Source: a bacterium D16-76 | GTDB lineage: Bacteria; Bacillota; Clostridia; Oscillospirales; Acutalibacteraceae | Assembly: GCA_009917445.1 (NCBI GenBank) | Contig: QZEE01000021.1 | Coordinates: forward strand, 1-64,000 | Reading direction: 5' to 3' | DNA length: 64,000 nucleotides | Shown here: one piece after another, positions 17,302 through 26,488 of the stretch | Position numbering within the stretch: the first letter of the stretch is position 1 | How the letters are laid out: each line of letters begins with the position of its first letter | The notes under the pieces: model-generated | What the model saw: the letters and a program-made list of their open reading frames with translations, nothing else | What the model was told of the DNA's origin: nothing | Databases searched by the model: none | Position numbers and translations under genes: made by a program

Positions 17302-18795
17302 TTGAAAAAGCTGCGGGGGGCAGCAGCGCTTTTGGTGCTGCTTTGGGGGCTTATGCTGCCTGTCTGCGCCTTGGGGGCCGCAGACGGCCCGGCTTCCGAG
17401 CCGCCGGCCCCTAGGGAGATCACCCTACTTTTTAACCAGGTGTTCCTGACCGATAATATCCTGGTGACAGAAGGGGACGCCCTGTCCCTGGAAACTGAAT
17501 TGGAAGACAGGAGCCAGCTTCTCAATATAGCTGTAGGCGTAACCGCCGACCAGCAGTACGCAGCAGACTTAGAGCTGGAATCCCTGGAACACACCGTCGA
17601 TGTTTACACGCCGGGCGCCTACCTCGTCACAGCAAAGCTAAGGCTGTCGGAGGAGTATACCCAGGACTATTTTATATCCGAGGAAGTGCGCACCCTGCGC
17701 TTCCAGGTGACCGTGGCCGCTAAAGGCAGCTTAACCATGGCCTATGGGAGATGCTGCGAAGGATTTATCCAATACAACTACGCCAGCCCAGAGGAAAGCT
17801 GGCCCGCCCTGTGGTATGTGGAAATCCCCCGGGATGCCCAAGAAGTGGACACGGCAAGCCTTACCTGGATGCAAGGTGTGCCGGAGGATTTTTACCTGGG
17901 CATGCCTTCAGCTGTGCGGGTGCTGCGCGCGTCCCTGGATGAAAACTGGGACTACCTTTTCCAGCTTCGGGGAGAGAACCTGTCTTCAGATATCATGCGG
18001 CTAAACCCCGCTACCCTGCAAAGCAGCCCCCTACCCAGCACCGGCGGCAACCGGGACGGCGACGACGCCGAAGAGCCCGGCATAGACCCGCCCCTGGTGC
18101 AGACCCCGCCCCCAGCCCCAGGCCATGGAAGCGCCGGCAGCCAATCCCCGCCAGACGGCCCCCTGGTGCTGCCTGTAGGCGAGGCAGAGCCCACCCCATC
18201 CCCCCAGCCAGATCCGGCCTCCGGCCCTGCCCCGGGCTTAGAGCGGGTAGAAGGCGACGCCCTTACGATCAGCGGCGCCAGGCTCCTATGGCTACTTGAG
18301 CAAAACCCGGAAACCGTCCCCTTTGGTTGGAACGGTGTTTCCCTCCAATTGCCCGCCGCCTTTTTAAGAGGGTTAAGGCTCGAGGACAGCGACATGCTCA
18401 CCCTGTCCCTCACCCAAGAAGAAGACTTGGCCTTTACCATTGCCCTCACCGCAAAAGGGAAAGAAATAACAGAACTAGAAGAAGCCCTGGTACGCCTGCC
18501 CGCGCCAGAGCCTCTAGAGGGGTACGCCCTTACCCTGGACGGGGAAACGCTAAACACAACCGTAACCTATGAGCAGGGCTGCGCTGTGTTCCCCATCACC
18601 CAGACCGGGCATTACGCCCTTTTTGAAAACGAGGCCCCAGAAGATACCCTGCCCCCACCCGCCTCTGCCCCAGAAAACGGGCCCAAAGAGTCCTGGGTGC
18701 AGCCAGCCCTAAAAAGCTACTTACCAGCCGCCGCAGCCCTTTTGCTGGGCTTAGCCTGTGCCGGCTGGCTTTGGTGGAGGAAACGCCGCCCATGA
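17302..18795 (+). CDS. Secreted, membrane-anchored protein of a LytTR two-component operon
   Basis: Not recognised by family. The start is TTG 17302, eight bases after AAAGGGGG; it opens with a signal peptide (KKLRGAAALLVLLWGLMLP). An extracellular region follows (about 30-240) with beta-rich character, a Pro/Gly/Ser-rich linker (about 245-320), a second extracellular domain (about 325-450), and a C-terminal membrane helix with a basic tail (SYLPAAAALLLGLACAGWLWW). It lies between the regulator and the kinase, with its stop overlapping the kinase start (ATGA), so it is likely a surface sensor or a target of the system. 497 residues. Confidence 0.6.
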   Translation: MKKLRGAAALLVLLWGLMLPVCALGAADGPASEPPAPREITLLFNQVFLTDNILVTEGDALSLETELEDRSQLLNIAVGVTADQQYAADLELESLEHTVDVYTPGAYLVTAKLRLSEEYTQDYFISEEVRTLRFQVTVAAKGSLTMAYGRCCEGFIQYNYASPEESWPALWYVEIPRDAQEVDTASLTWMQGVPEDFYLGMPSAVRVLRASLDENWDYLFQLRGENLSSDIMRLNPATLQSSPLPSTGGNRDGDDAEEPGIDPPLVQTPPPAPGHGSAGSQSPPDGPLVLPVGEAEPTPSPQPDPASGPAPGLERVEGDALTISGARLLWLLEQNPETVPFGWNGVSLQLPAAFLRGLRLEDSDMLTLSLTQEEDLAFTIALTAKGKEITELEEALVRLPAPEPLEGYALTLDGETLNTTVTYEQGCAVFPITQTGHYALFENEAPEDTLPPPASAPENGPKESWVQPALKSYLPAAAALLLGLACAGWLWWRKRRP

Positions 18796-20689
18796 AATGG
18801 AAGCCTATTGCCCGGACCTCCCTCCCCCTTTTCGGGGCGGTAGTGGTATTCTCCCTGCTGTTGGGGTGGCTTTATGGGCGCGACAACAAATACACCCACC
18901 CCGGCTCCCAAGCCATCTCGGGCCTGCTGGTGCTGGACGCCCCCACCTTAGAGCAGGAGCAGGTTTTCTATCTTACCCAGGGGTCCTTCTCTCCCCTGGA
19001 GATTTTTATAACGGCAAAGCCCCCCAAGCCTATATGCAAACCATCACCATCGGCAAAGAGGGCCGCTTTGGATTAAAGGGCTCTGCCGGGAGCAGCGCCA
19101 GCTATCACATGGTGATCGCCCTGCCCGAAAAGGAGCAGTCCTACACCCTGGTGCTGCCGGAAATCTATTCAGCCTACCGCCTGTACATAAACGGCGGGCA
19201 AGCCCTTTCTGTAGGCGTGCCCGAAAACGCCGGCTTCACCGAGCAGGTTGCCCGGCGCTCTGTCACCTTCTGCGCCAGCGGGCAGGCAGAGCTTTTGCTG
19301 GCTGTGTCCAACCGCTCCCATTTTTACGACGGCATGACCTACCCGCCCCTTTTCGGCCTGCCCGAAGCCGTTGCCCGGCAGGAAAGCCTGCGCCTGCTGC
19401 TGGGCTCCTTGCCGCTGGCCTTTGCTTTGGCTTGCGCCCTGCTGTCCCTTTACTTAATCGCGGCCTTCCACGGCAGGCGGGAACGCCGGCTGATCGTGTT
19501 CCTTTTAGCGTCCCTTTGTATGGCCGTTACCTTTTTGTATCCCGTCCTCTTCCAGTACGCGGCAGTAGCCCCCAAACCCTGGTACTCCATCGAGCTTTTT
19601 GGCATTTACGGCAGCTACCTCTTTGCCGCCATGGTGCAAAACGACTTAGCCTCCCCCCATCCCCTATGCCGCAAACTCTCCGCCTGGTTCCTAGCCGCCT
19701 TCACAGGGACCGCCGTACTCTACGCCCTGCTGCCCGGCTACCCGGTGTGGCTGGTGCGGCTGTTCGGCATAGGCGCCACAGGGACTAAGCTTTTTACAGC
19801 GGCCTATCTGTTATACTGTTCGATGCGCACTTGTCTGCTGGGCCGCCCCAACAGCCGCCTATTGTTATTCTGCACAACAGCCTTTGGCATTTCCGTCCTG
19901 TGGGACCGCCTGTGCCCTAACTGGGAGCCCATCTTAGGAGGCTGGCCGCTGGCATACGGCTGCCTGCTCTTACTGCTGGGCATTGGCTTTGTGCTATGGC
20001 GCGACCTTTCCGAAGGCTACCGCTTCAAGCTGGCCTTTGATCAAGAGAAACGCTTCCTCACCCGGCAGGTAGCCATCCAAAAAGCCCACTACCTGGCCCT
20101 TACCAGTAAAATCGAAAACACCATCCGCATGCGCCACGACGGACGCCACCATATGCAGGCCCTGCACAGCCTATTTGCCGCCGGAGACTTTGACCGCCTG
20201 GGCGAGTACCTGGAAGGCTTGGCCCAAGCAGCTGGCCCCGGGGCCCCCACGGTACTCTGCCGCAACCTCATCATAGACAGCATGCTGCGCTATTACCAGG
20301 GGCTGTGCCAGCAGGACGGCATCGCCTTTTCCGCTTCCGCCGCCCTGCCCCCCGACCTGCCCATCCCCGACGTAGACTTGTCCATCCTCTTCGGCAACCT
20401 TTTAGAAAACGCCTACGAAGCAGCCCGGCACCCTGGCTGTGAAACCCCCTTCGTCTCCTGCCAAGCCATGCTGCGGCACAACGCTCTTTCCCTGCTGGTA
20501 GAAAACAGCTTCTCTGTCCCCATTCGACGCAGGGGTGAGCGTTTCCTCTCCACCAAGCGCCCAGGCTATGGCACAGGCACCCAATCGGCCCGGCTTGTAG
20601 CCGAACATTCCGGCGGGGCCTGCACCTTTGAAGAGCAGGGCGGCGTATTCCGCGCCACAGCGTTGCTCTACCTGCCCGAAAAAACCTAA
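18792..20689 (+). CDS. AgrC-like sensor kinase with 7TM-DISM-type input, frameshifted near the start
   Basis: The true start is ATG 18792, overlapping the previous stop (ATGA), with an N-terminal membrane anchor (LFGAVVVFSLLLGWLYG). The reading frame is lost at a short T run (about 19003-19007): one extra T restores LEIFYNGKAPQAYMQ and the rest of the protein. After that come an extracellular jelly-roll-like domain (about 80-190), seven membrane helices (about 215-420), an AgrC-type H-box (MRHDGRHHMQAL) and a GHKL ATPase (FGNLLENAYEAA). It would phosphorylate the LytTR regulator of the same operon. It may be a pseudogene, a sequencing error at a homopolymer, or programmed slippage. Family call is firm. 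Confidence 0.8.
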
Positions 20690-20729
20690 GGCCTTGCCCG
20701 CGTACAGACACCGGGCAAGGCCAATTTTT
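20690..20729 (+). terminator. Rho-independent terminator
   Basis: GGCCTTGCCCG (20690-20700) pairs with CGGGCAAGGCC (20712-20722), followed by AATTTTT; it directly follows the kinase stop codon. Confidence 0.9.
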
Positions 20730-20864
20730 ACCTCCAACGACAGCTAAAAGGCAATCCTTTGTAAACCCCAGCAAAAGGCAAGGGGAGGGTACAACTCATC
20801 CGGTTTCCCGCCAAGCTGCCGGGCAAATCCTGCTTTTTAGTGCCGCAGGGCCATATTCCCCTAC

Positions 20865-20892
20865 ATACTCCCCCCATCCCCCGCATACATAT
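20865..20892 (+). promoter_or_regulatory. Candidate sigma-E-type promoter of spoIIID
   Basis: ATACTC (20865-20870), 13 bp, CATACATAT (20884-20892); the -10 resembles the sigma-E consensus CATACAnnT and the spacing is about right. In Bacillus, spoIIID is transcribed by sigma-E in the mother cell. Match judged by eye. Confidence 0.5.
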
Positions 20893-20917
20893 AGAACACC
20901 GAAAAGAGGTGCCCTAT

Positions 20918-21067
20918 ATGAATGTAATTGACGAACGCGCGACCAAGTTAGGGGAATTTATCGTAGAAAACAAGGCCACCGTCCGCCGGGCGGCGAAGCA
21001 GTTTGGGGTTAGCAAGAGTACGGTACATATGGAAGTAACAAAACAGAGAGGTTTGTTTGGGCTGTGA
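20918..21067 (+). pseudogene. spoIIID: 5' part of spoIIID, interrupted by the mobile element
   Basis: ATG 20918 (AAGAGGTG upstream) opens a sequence that is clearly the N-terminus of the sporulation regulator SpoIIID: MNVIDERATKLGEFIVENKA, then the helix-turn-helix start RRAAKQFGVSKSTVH. Homology ends at codon 37 (CAT 21026-21028), in the recognition helix, and 13 foreign codons follow to a stop at 21067. The missing 46 residues (HKDVSQRLQYID ... MATKKKYQSLK) lie 34.4 kb away at 55462-55602 on the same strand and in the matching frame. The uninterrupted gene would encode 82 residues, close to the usual SpoIIID length. The 49-residue product as it stands should not bind DNA normally. Confidence 0.93.
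21024..21029 (+). repeat. attL core of the spoIIID-interrupting element
   Basis: TACATA at the left junction matches TACATA at 55460-55465; the presumed crossover dinucleotide is CA (21026-21027). spoIIID sequence lies to the left and element sequence to the right. Confidence 0.85.
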
Positions 21068-21080
21068 ACTAGTAAGGAAT

Positions 21081-21126
21081 ACAGCATACCGTGGGGCATT
21101 TAGGCAGCCCGGTATGCTGTGTTTTT
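21081..21126 (+). terminator. Terminator just inside the element's left end
   Basis: ACAGCATACC (21081-21090) pairs with GGTATGCTGT (21111-21120), followed by GTTTTT. It would end any transcript from the spoIIID promoter shortly after the truncated frame and so insulate the element while integrated. Confidence 0.8.
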
Positions 21127-21397
21127 ATTGTGTGTGGGATCATCGGCAGGCCTGTTCATCAAGGCTACATTGGCTGGGGGAACGCGCTTGGCAGCTGGTC
21201 CTCAGCCTGATGCTGCTCTGGTTCTTTTACAGTATGCTTATCAAAAACTGTAAATACCGGAGCGGGAGCCGCAGGTGCACGGAGGTGGAGCCGCGGTTCA
21301 CCGGGGAAAAAGCTGCGGGTTGCCGGATGAGAGCCGCAGTAGGTATAATGTAGAGTAGCACGCAGAGCGTGACTGCAAAACATAGGAGGTCTACAAA
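21127..21397. other. Gene-free stretch inside the left end
   Basis: About 270 bases between the terminator and the IS21-type transposase remnant. No coding frame with a ribosome site is convincing. The end nearest the transposase contains its ribosome site (AGGAGG, about 21385). Confidence 0.5.
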
Positions 21398-22184
21398 ATG
21401 AGTAAGGTAGACTATTGGGAGATGCTGGGGCTGGAGGCGATGGGGTATAGCCGAGCCAGGATAGCGGCCAGCGTCCGCAGTTCCCATCACACGGTAAAGG
21501 CAGTGCTGGATACTGCCGCAGAAAAAGGAGTTACATGGCCGTTGGGAAGTGAGGTCAGAAACGAGGAGTTAGGAGAGATGCTATTCCCAGACAAATGTCA
21601 GAGTGTTGGGAACTACGCAGAACCGGATTACGCTGCCATCCACAAGGAACTGGCAAAGCCAGGCGTAACAATGACGCTGCTGTGGGAAGAGTATCGCGCA
21701 AGATGTTACGAGAACGGCCAGACACCATACCAGTCCACGCAGTTCGGAGAGAAATACCGGCGCTGGGCACGGGTGACCAAGGCAACATTGAGAATACAGC
21801 ACAAACCCGGAGATGCCATGGAAGTTGACTGGGCAGGCGACACCATCCCGGTATTCGACCCTGTGACAGGGGAGGAAGATACGGCGTATCTGTTCATAGC
21901 CGTCCTGCCATGCAGCTGCATGGTCTATGCGGAGCCATGCTTGGACATGAAAACAGAGAACTGGCCGTTGTGTCACGTCCACGCCTACAACCACTTTGGC
22001 GGCGTGACGCGACTGCTGATCCCGGATAACTGCAAAACTGCAACCGTTACCAACACCAGGTATGATACGGTTTTAAACCGCAGCTACCAAGAACTGGCAG
22101 AACACTACGGCGGCACAGCAATCGTTCCGGCAAGAGTGCGCAAGCCACAGGACAAGAGTCACGCGGAAAGCTCTGTCAGGTTCA
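21398..22184 (+). pseudogene. istA: IS21-family transposase IstA, 3'-truncated
   Basis: ATG 21398 with AGGAGGT upstream starts an IS21-type transposase: an N-terminal helix-turn-helix (RARIAASVRSSHHTVKAVL) and an RNase H-like core with acidic residues in VDWAGDT, LLIPDNCKTA and KSHAESSV, the D, D, E triad. The homology stops right after the catalytic Glu (AESSVRF, about 22184); some 200 C-terminal residues and the istB helper gene are missing. The frame runs on into unrelated sequence to 22399. It is an inactive remnant at the border of the glycan cluster and may mark how that cluster was joined to the element. Confidence 0.82.
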
Positions 22185-22486
22185 GCTGCATTTTATCGTC
22201 CTCCCTGCTTCCACATCATTATAGCATATTGGGGTGGCAGAGGATAGTTTGTCAACACGACCTATTTACACCGCACTTTGGAGTTTACACAGTATCTGGG
22301 ACAGAGCCAAATTTTGCGTCACTAAACAGGGAAAAGATTTCGCCAAGTTCACTTCAAAAAACAGTGAACACTTCTCCGCACTTATACATCATTCCATAGT
22401 GCGTATTGTAGACGCTCTACCTATAGAATACTCCGAGACACATTTTAAAATTATCCCCAAAATGAGTTGATGCTTCATTCTCAAAC
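22185..22486. other. Junk between IS21 remnant and glycan cluster
   Basis: About 300 bases without a gene. On the minus strand there is a TTGACA (about 22246) and, further on, GCTATAATG (about 22218) followed by GGGAGG and a short frame, which may be the 5' end of a lost gene or IS. Otherwise AT-rich and unassigned. Confidence 0.4.
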
Positions 22487-23392
22487 TTACAAATATGGTA
22501 AAATATTCCTTATCCCGCAAGCAAAACTAACCTCTGGCTTCCACCCAGTATCATCATGCAAAGATGAAATATCTGCATAAACCCCCACTTCTTCTCCAGG
22601 CTTAAATGGGATTTCTCCAAACCCCAAATCCAATTGAGGGTTTATGGCATTCCTCATTTCAATAACATATTCTTTTAACTTTCTTTTCTGCCCACACCCT
22701 AAACAGTATGTTTTATTCCCTGTTGCCTTTTTCCCTACGAGAAAAAGGGCTCTTGCAGCATCATCGCAATGCAAGTAGTCCCATACCTGCGTCCCCTCTG
22801 TGAACAGACATTTTTCTCCCTTTTTCATTCGAGAGGCTGTGGAACGCAACATGGTTTCCGGTCTGTCATATCTTCCGTACACGCTAAAAAGCCGTATCCA
22901 AAAAAAATCTACTCCCAACTGCTCTGCCAGCGTGAAACCCAATTGACCAGCGGCATATTTACTGATACCATACGCTGTGTTTGGGCAAACCGTATCCTCT
23001 GGAGAAAGCAAAGCATGCTTATGTGGCCCATACTCAGCCTGTGAGCCAGTACCGATAAACTTTTTGCATCCTAAACTCTTGGCAAGGTACAGCGCATTTA
23101 ACATATATCCTATATTTGCCTGTTGCAAATTCGGGTTTACTCTACTTACCTTATCTGTACCGCACCATGCCAGATGAAAAAAAGCATCACAGCCATGATT
23201 TAAAGAAATTCTATTTTTCATATCCGCTAAATCAAAGTCCACCATCTGCAAGCGATTTGATTGCGGAAGTCTATTTGTATGTTCTGAATTTGTGCGCACA
23301 AAAGCATATACAAAGCACCCGTGTTCTAAACACTCGTTCACTAAGGCTACTCCTATACTGCTAGTGGCTCCACTTATGGCTACGGTTTTCAT
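22487..23392 (-). CDS. NAD-dependent epimerase/reductase, YerF-like candidate
   Basis: A 301-residue extended short-chain dehydrogenase: the Rossmann glycine motif GATSSIG near the N-terminus, HLAWCGTD, and the catalytic pair Y-x3-K in YGISKYAAG. ATG 23392 begins the domain cleanly; an in-frame ATG five codons earlier (23407) is also possible. It overlaps the end of the TPP enzyme gene upstream, which argues for a joint job. In the CDP-yersiniose pathway the TPP enzyme YerE adds a two-carbon unit and the reductase YerF reduces the new keto group; this gene holds the matching position. The assignment rests on context, since this superfamily has many reactions. Confidence 0.6.
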   Translation of the reverse strand: MKTVAISGATSSIGVALVNECLEHGCFVYAFVRTNSEHTNRLPQSNRLQMVDFDLADMKNRISLNHGCDAFFHLAWCGTDKVSRVNPNLQQANIGYMLNALYLAKSLGCKKFIGTGSQAEYGPHKHALLSPEDTVCPNTAYGISKYAAGQLGFTLAEQLGVDFFWIRLFSVYGRYDRPETMLRSTASRMKKGEKCLFTEGTQVWDYLHCDDAARALFLVGKKATGNKTYCLGCGQKRKLKEYVIEMRNAINPQLDLGFGEIPFKPGEEVGVYADISSLHDDTGWKPEVSFACGIRNILPYL

Positions 23393-25127
23393 TGAGAAAT
23401 GCATCATAGACTGCTTTTACCTTTCGGCTAATTTCTGGCCGTACAGTTGGTTCCTGCTCATGAATAGGTTTATTAAGACCCAGTTTGGGAAAAATGTATG
23501 TATTCTGTGGGAGAGGGATTTCTATAAAGGCAGGATCCATATCCAATAAGATGGGGGGGAGGATTTCCAATGCAGGGTTGTCTATCACTCGCATTCCATA
23601 TGCTCTTGCAATCGCCTTGAAATTGGGAACTGTAAACCCCCGATCGCCTTGAGTCTGCACAAAATTGCTTTGAAAGTATATTTCCTGAAAATGATGAATC
23701 ATCCCTAAGGTGTGATTATTGAGAAGGATGATTTTTATGGGAATGCGTTCTCGCATGACAGTCTGTAATTCTTGTATATTCATTTGGAAACCGCCATCTC
23801 CTGCTACGCAAATGACAGGACGCTTCACTGCTATAGCTGCACCAATGGCAGCGGGGAGTCCGTACCCCATGGCACCATGTCCTCCTGAAAAAAGGATACG
23901 TTGTTCTTTCTTTACATCCCAGCTTTGAGCTACCCATACTTGGTTCTGTCCTACGTCTGTTGTAACGATAACCCCCTCTGGCAAAAGGGAGCTTACCTGC
24001 CTTATGATTTGATTCCCTGGCTGCGGTTGATCGGCCAGTTCCAGTTCTTCGCGTATCGCCTTACAACAACGGTTCCAAAGATGGAAATCCCAATCAAAAC
24101 CAGAAGCCTTTTCTGCAAGTGCTGGCATAAGCTCTTCCAGAGAAATGCAATAATGCCTTTCTTTTTTGTTTATCCGATTTTCCATCTCATCAGCGTCTAT
24201 ATCTACACGAAGTATTTGGGCTCGTGGGGCAAATAAAGCTTTATCCACACCTGTTTGACGGCAATCTAATCTACTGCCCAAGGTTAAGATACAATCGCTA
24301 TGGTCAAGGATGTAATTTGCCCAACGGGAACCGTATGCGCCAATCATGCCATATGTATACAAATTTTCTGTCTGGAGCACATCAACACCCGTCATGCTCG
24401 TTACTGTTGGAATACCAGTCTGATCTACAAACTTTCTAAAAACGCCTATAGTCTTAGATAGCGCAATACCATGTCCAGCCAATATGACGGGTGAGTGAGC
24501 CGCTTGCAATTCGCATAAAATTTCGGAAACCGTAGGCTCCATATCTGTTCCTTCAGTGATTTTACTTGAAATCGTCTGTGATGTATCAGGCAGGAATCGT
24601 TCATCTATATTTCCGCGAAAAATATTCATGGGCACATCCAGCAAAACCGGCCCAGGTCGTCCCTCGAGAGACGTATAGTAGGCTTTATCCAAGGCTGCTG
24701 GCATATCCTCCACGGATTCTACCATATAGGCAGTCTTGGTGATAGGTTTAGCCATCGACACAATATCAGTTTCTTGAAACCCTTTTTGCCGGACTGGCAT
24801 ATCTTTTTTTTGCTCATATGTGTTTACTTGTCCAGTTATAAAAATGCAAGGAATAGAGTCAAAATAGGCGCAAGCAATTCCTGTAAGAAGATTGGTCGCC
24901 CCTGGTCCACTTGTTGCGTAGGCAACACCTGGCAGACCTGTTATTTCTGCCCACGCACAGGCTGCCATAGCACAAGCTTGTTCATGGTAATTGAGATGGA
25001 CAGAAATGTGTTCGCGATACTTATCCAGGGAATCCATTAAATGTGTAACCATGCCACCAGGATATCCGAAAACATCCCGTATATTATGTTTGATTAAAAA
25101 CTCGACAATATAGTCAGAAACTTTCAT
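23361..25127 (-). CDS. Thiamine-diphosphate carboligase, acetolactate-synthase type; YerE-like candidate
   Basis: A 588-residue ThDP enzyme of the acetohydroxyacid synthase family: N-terminal PYR domain with catalytic Glu49 (NYHEQACAMA) and TSGPGATN, a middle domain, and a C-terminal PP domain with the ThDP/Mg motif GDGGFQMN ... NNHTLG. No regulatory subunit (ilvN) or branched-chain amino acid gene is near. Instead it directly follows the three genes that make CDP-4-keto-3,6-dideoxyglucose. YerE is the AHAS-like flavoenzyme that couples the acetaldehyde unit of pyruvate to C4 of that sugar on the way to yersiniose A. I infer the same branched-chain step here. Family firm, substrate inferred. 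Confidence 0.72.
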   Translation of the reverse strand: MKVSDYIVEFLIKHNIRDVFGYPGGMVTHLMDSLDKYREHISVHLNYHEQACAMAACAWAEITGLPGVAYATSGPGATNLLTGIACAYFDSIPCIFITGQVNTYEQKKDMPVRQKGFQETDIVSMAKPITKTAYMVESVEDMPAALDKAYYTSLEGRPGPVLLDVPMNIFRGNIDERFLPDTSQTISSKITEGTDMEPTVSEILCELQAAHSPVILAGHGIALSKTIGVFRKFVDQTGIPTVTSMTGVDVLQTENLYTYGMIGAYGSRWANYILDHSDCILTLGSRLDCRQTGVDKALFAPRAQILRVDIDADEMENRINKKERHYCISLEELMPALAEKASGFDWDFHLWNRCCKAIREELELADQPQPGNQIIRQVSSLLPEGVIVTTDVGQNQVWVAQSWDVKKEQRILFSGGHGAMGYGLPAAIGAAIAVKRPVICVAGDGGFQMNIQELQTVMRERIPIKIILLNNHTLGMIHHFQEIYFQSNFVQTQGDRGFTVPNFKAIARAYGMRVIDNPALEILPPILLDMDPAFIEIPLPQNTYIFPKLGLNKPIHEQEPTVRPEISRKVKAVYDAFLNENRSHKWSH

Positions 25128-25147
25128 AGGTCAGAGAGAACCCTCCA

Positions 25148-26479
25148 TTATTGTTCAAGGCTTTCTAAAATCACCTGCACCATATACTCCAGCATGTCGT
25201 TTGTAATCCCTGGGTACAATCCCACCCAAAACGTATCACGCACAATCCTGTCCGTATTCGCTAAATCGCCCACCACGCGGTAACCCTTTCCCGCTTTCCC
25301 CAGTTCGTCAAAGCAGGGGTGCCGCAACAGGTTGCCGGAAAACAGCATACGTGTCTGCACGCCTTTTTGCTCTATGTACCGCACGACCTTTTCCCGGTCA
25401 ATTCCCTTCCGGACAGTCAGCAGAAAGCCGAACCAACTGGGCCGGGCATTTTCCTCGTGGTAAGGCAAAAGCAGCTTGTCCTCTGCCCGGGACAAGCCCT
25501 CCCGCAATGTCCGCCAATTTTCGTTTCGCCGCCGGATAAAACCGTCCAGCTTTTTCAATTGTGCGCAGCCGATTGCTGCCTGCATATCCGTCATTTTCAA
25601 ATTGTAGCCAAAGTGGGAGTACACATATTTGTGGTCGTACCCCTTGGGCAATTCGCCGTACTGCCCGTCAAAGCGGTGCCCGCAGGTATCGTCCACGCCG
25701 GAAGGACACACGCAGTCCCGGCCCCAGTCCCGCATGGAGAGCATAATGCGGCCCAGCATGTCATTTTTTGTGTAGACGGCTCCGCCCTCACCTGTGGTAA
25801 GATGGTGGGCCGGGTAGAAGCTAGAGGTGCCTAAATCGCCAATAGTGCCGGTTTTCCGGTATCCGCAGCCCATGTCATAAGCCGCGCCCAAGGCGTCGCA
25901 GTTGTCCTCAATTAGCCACAGATTATGCTTGTCGCAAAACTCCTTGACGGCCTGCAAGTTGAAGGGGTTGCCCAATGTGTGCGCCAGAAAGACACACTTG
26001 GTTTTCTCGGAAAGCGCTTCCTCTAGCATGGAAACGTCGATGTTATAGGTGCCCAGCTTCACGTCCACAAACACGGGCACCGCTCCGAATTGTAAAACAG
26101 GCGTGACGCTGGTGGGGAATGCCGCCGCCACACAGATTACCTCGTCCCCCCGCTGGATAGCGCGCTCTTTCAAGAGCGGCGAGGTCAGCGTCATAAAAGC
26201 CAGCAGGTTTGCGGATGACCCGGAGTTTACCGCCGCTACATGCTTCACGCCCAGAAATTCACCCAGCCCACGTTCAAATTCCTGGCAGTACCGTCCAGCG
26301 GTCAGCCAGAATTCCAGCGCAGAGTCTACCAAGTTTATTTGCTCCTCTGCATTGTAGACTCGGGAGCAGTATGGGATACGGTCACCTGGACTGAAGGGCT
26401 TTTTCGCTGCATCCTCCACCTGGCGGTACTCCCTCACCAGCGAGTATATTTCCTGCTTGATTTCATCTTTTGTACGCAT
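25148..26479 (-). CDS. rfbH: CDP-4-keto-6-deoxy-D-glucose-3-dehydrase (E1)
   Basis: A 443-residue PMP-dependent, iron-sulfur dehydrase that removes the C3 hydroxyl from CDP-4-keto-6-deoxyglucose, the key step to 3,6-dideoxyhexoses. Unlike aminotransferases it has His at the usual Schiff-base Lys site (FYPAHHLTTGEGG, His225/226). It shows the E1-type [2Fe-2S] cysteine set: C194 and the C256-x-C258-x7-C266 motif (DCVCPSGVDDTC). The glycine/serine PMP loop is NSGSSANLLAF. It follows rfbG by nine bases. The usual reductase partner E3 (RfbI/DdhD) is not in the window. Very confident by these diagnostic residues. Confidence 0.95.
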   Translation of the reverse strand: MRTKDEIKQEIYSLVREYRQVEDAAKKPFSPGDRIPYCSRVYNAEEQINLVDSALEFWLTAGRYCQEFERGLGEFLGVKHVAAVNSGSSANLLAFMTLTSPLLKERAIQRGDEVICVAAAFPTSVTPVLQFGAVPVFVDVKLGTYNIDVSMLEEALSEKTKCVFLAHTLGNPFNLQAVKEFCDKHNLWLIEDNCDALGAAYDMGCGYRKTGTIGDLGTSSFYPAHHLTTGEGGAVYTKNDMLGRIMLSMRDWGRDCVCPSGVDDTCGHRFDGQYGELPKGYDHKYVYSHFGYNLKMTDMQAAIGCAQLKKLDGFIRRRNENWRTLREGLSRAEDKLLLPYHEENARPSWFGFLLTVRKGIDREKVVRYIEQKGVQTRMLFSGNLLRHPCFDELGKAGKGYRVVGDLANTDRIVRDTFWVGLYPGITNDMLEYMVQVILESLEQ

Positions 26480-26488
26480 TTTTATTCC

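Noticed and set aside
18758-19010. Reading the kinase from an upstream start (MPAGFGGGNAAHE)
   Set aside because: That stretch is out of frame with the true N-terminus; the protein-like start is ATG 18792 in another frame, rejoined by one base at a T run.
20840-20917. An upstream extension of the spoIIID frame
   Set aside because: SpoIIID proteins begin at the equivalent of 20918, and a ribosome site precedes that ATG; the extension overlaps the sigma-E-like promoter.
22218-22251. A complete minus-strand promoter and gene start in the IS remnant
   Set aside because: The -35 and -10 boxes are too far apart and the frame after the start ends within about ten codons.
23361-25127. Housekeeping acetolactate synthase IlvB
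   Set aside because: No ilvN or other branched-chain amino acid gene; it sits directly behind the CDP-dideoxysugar genes, where a YerE-type role fits better.
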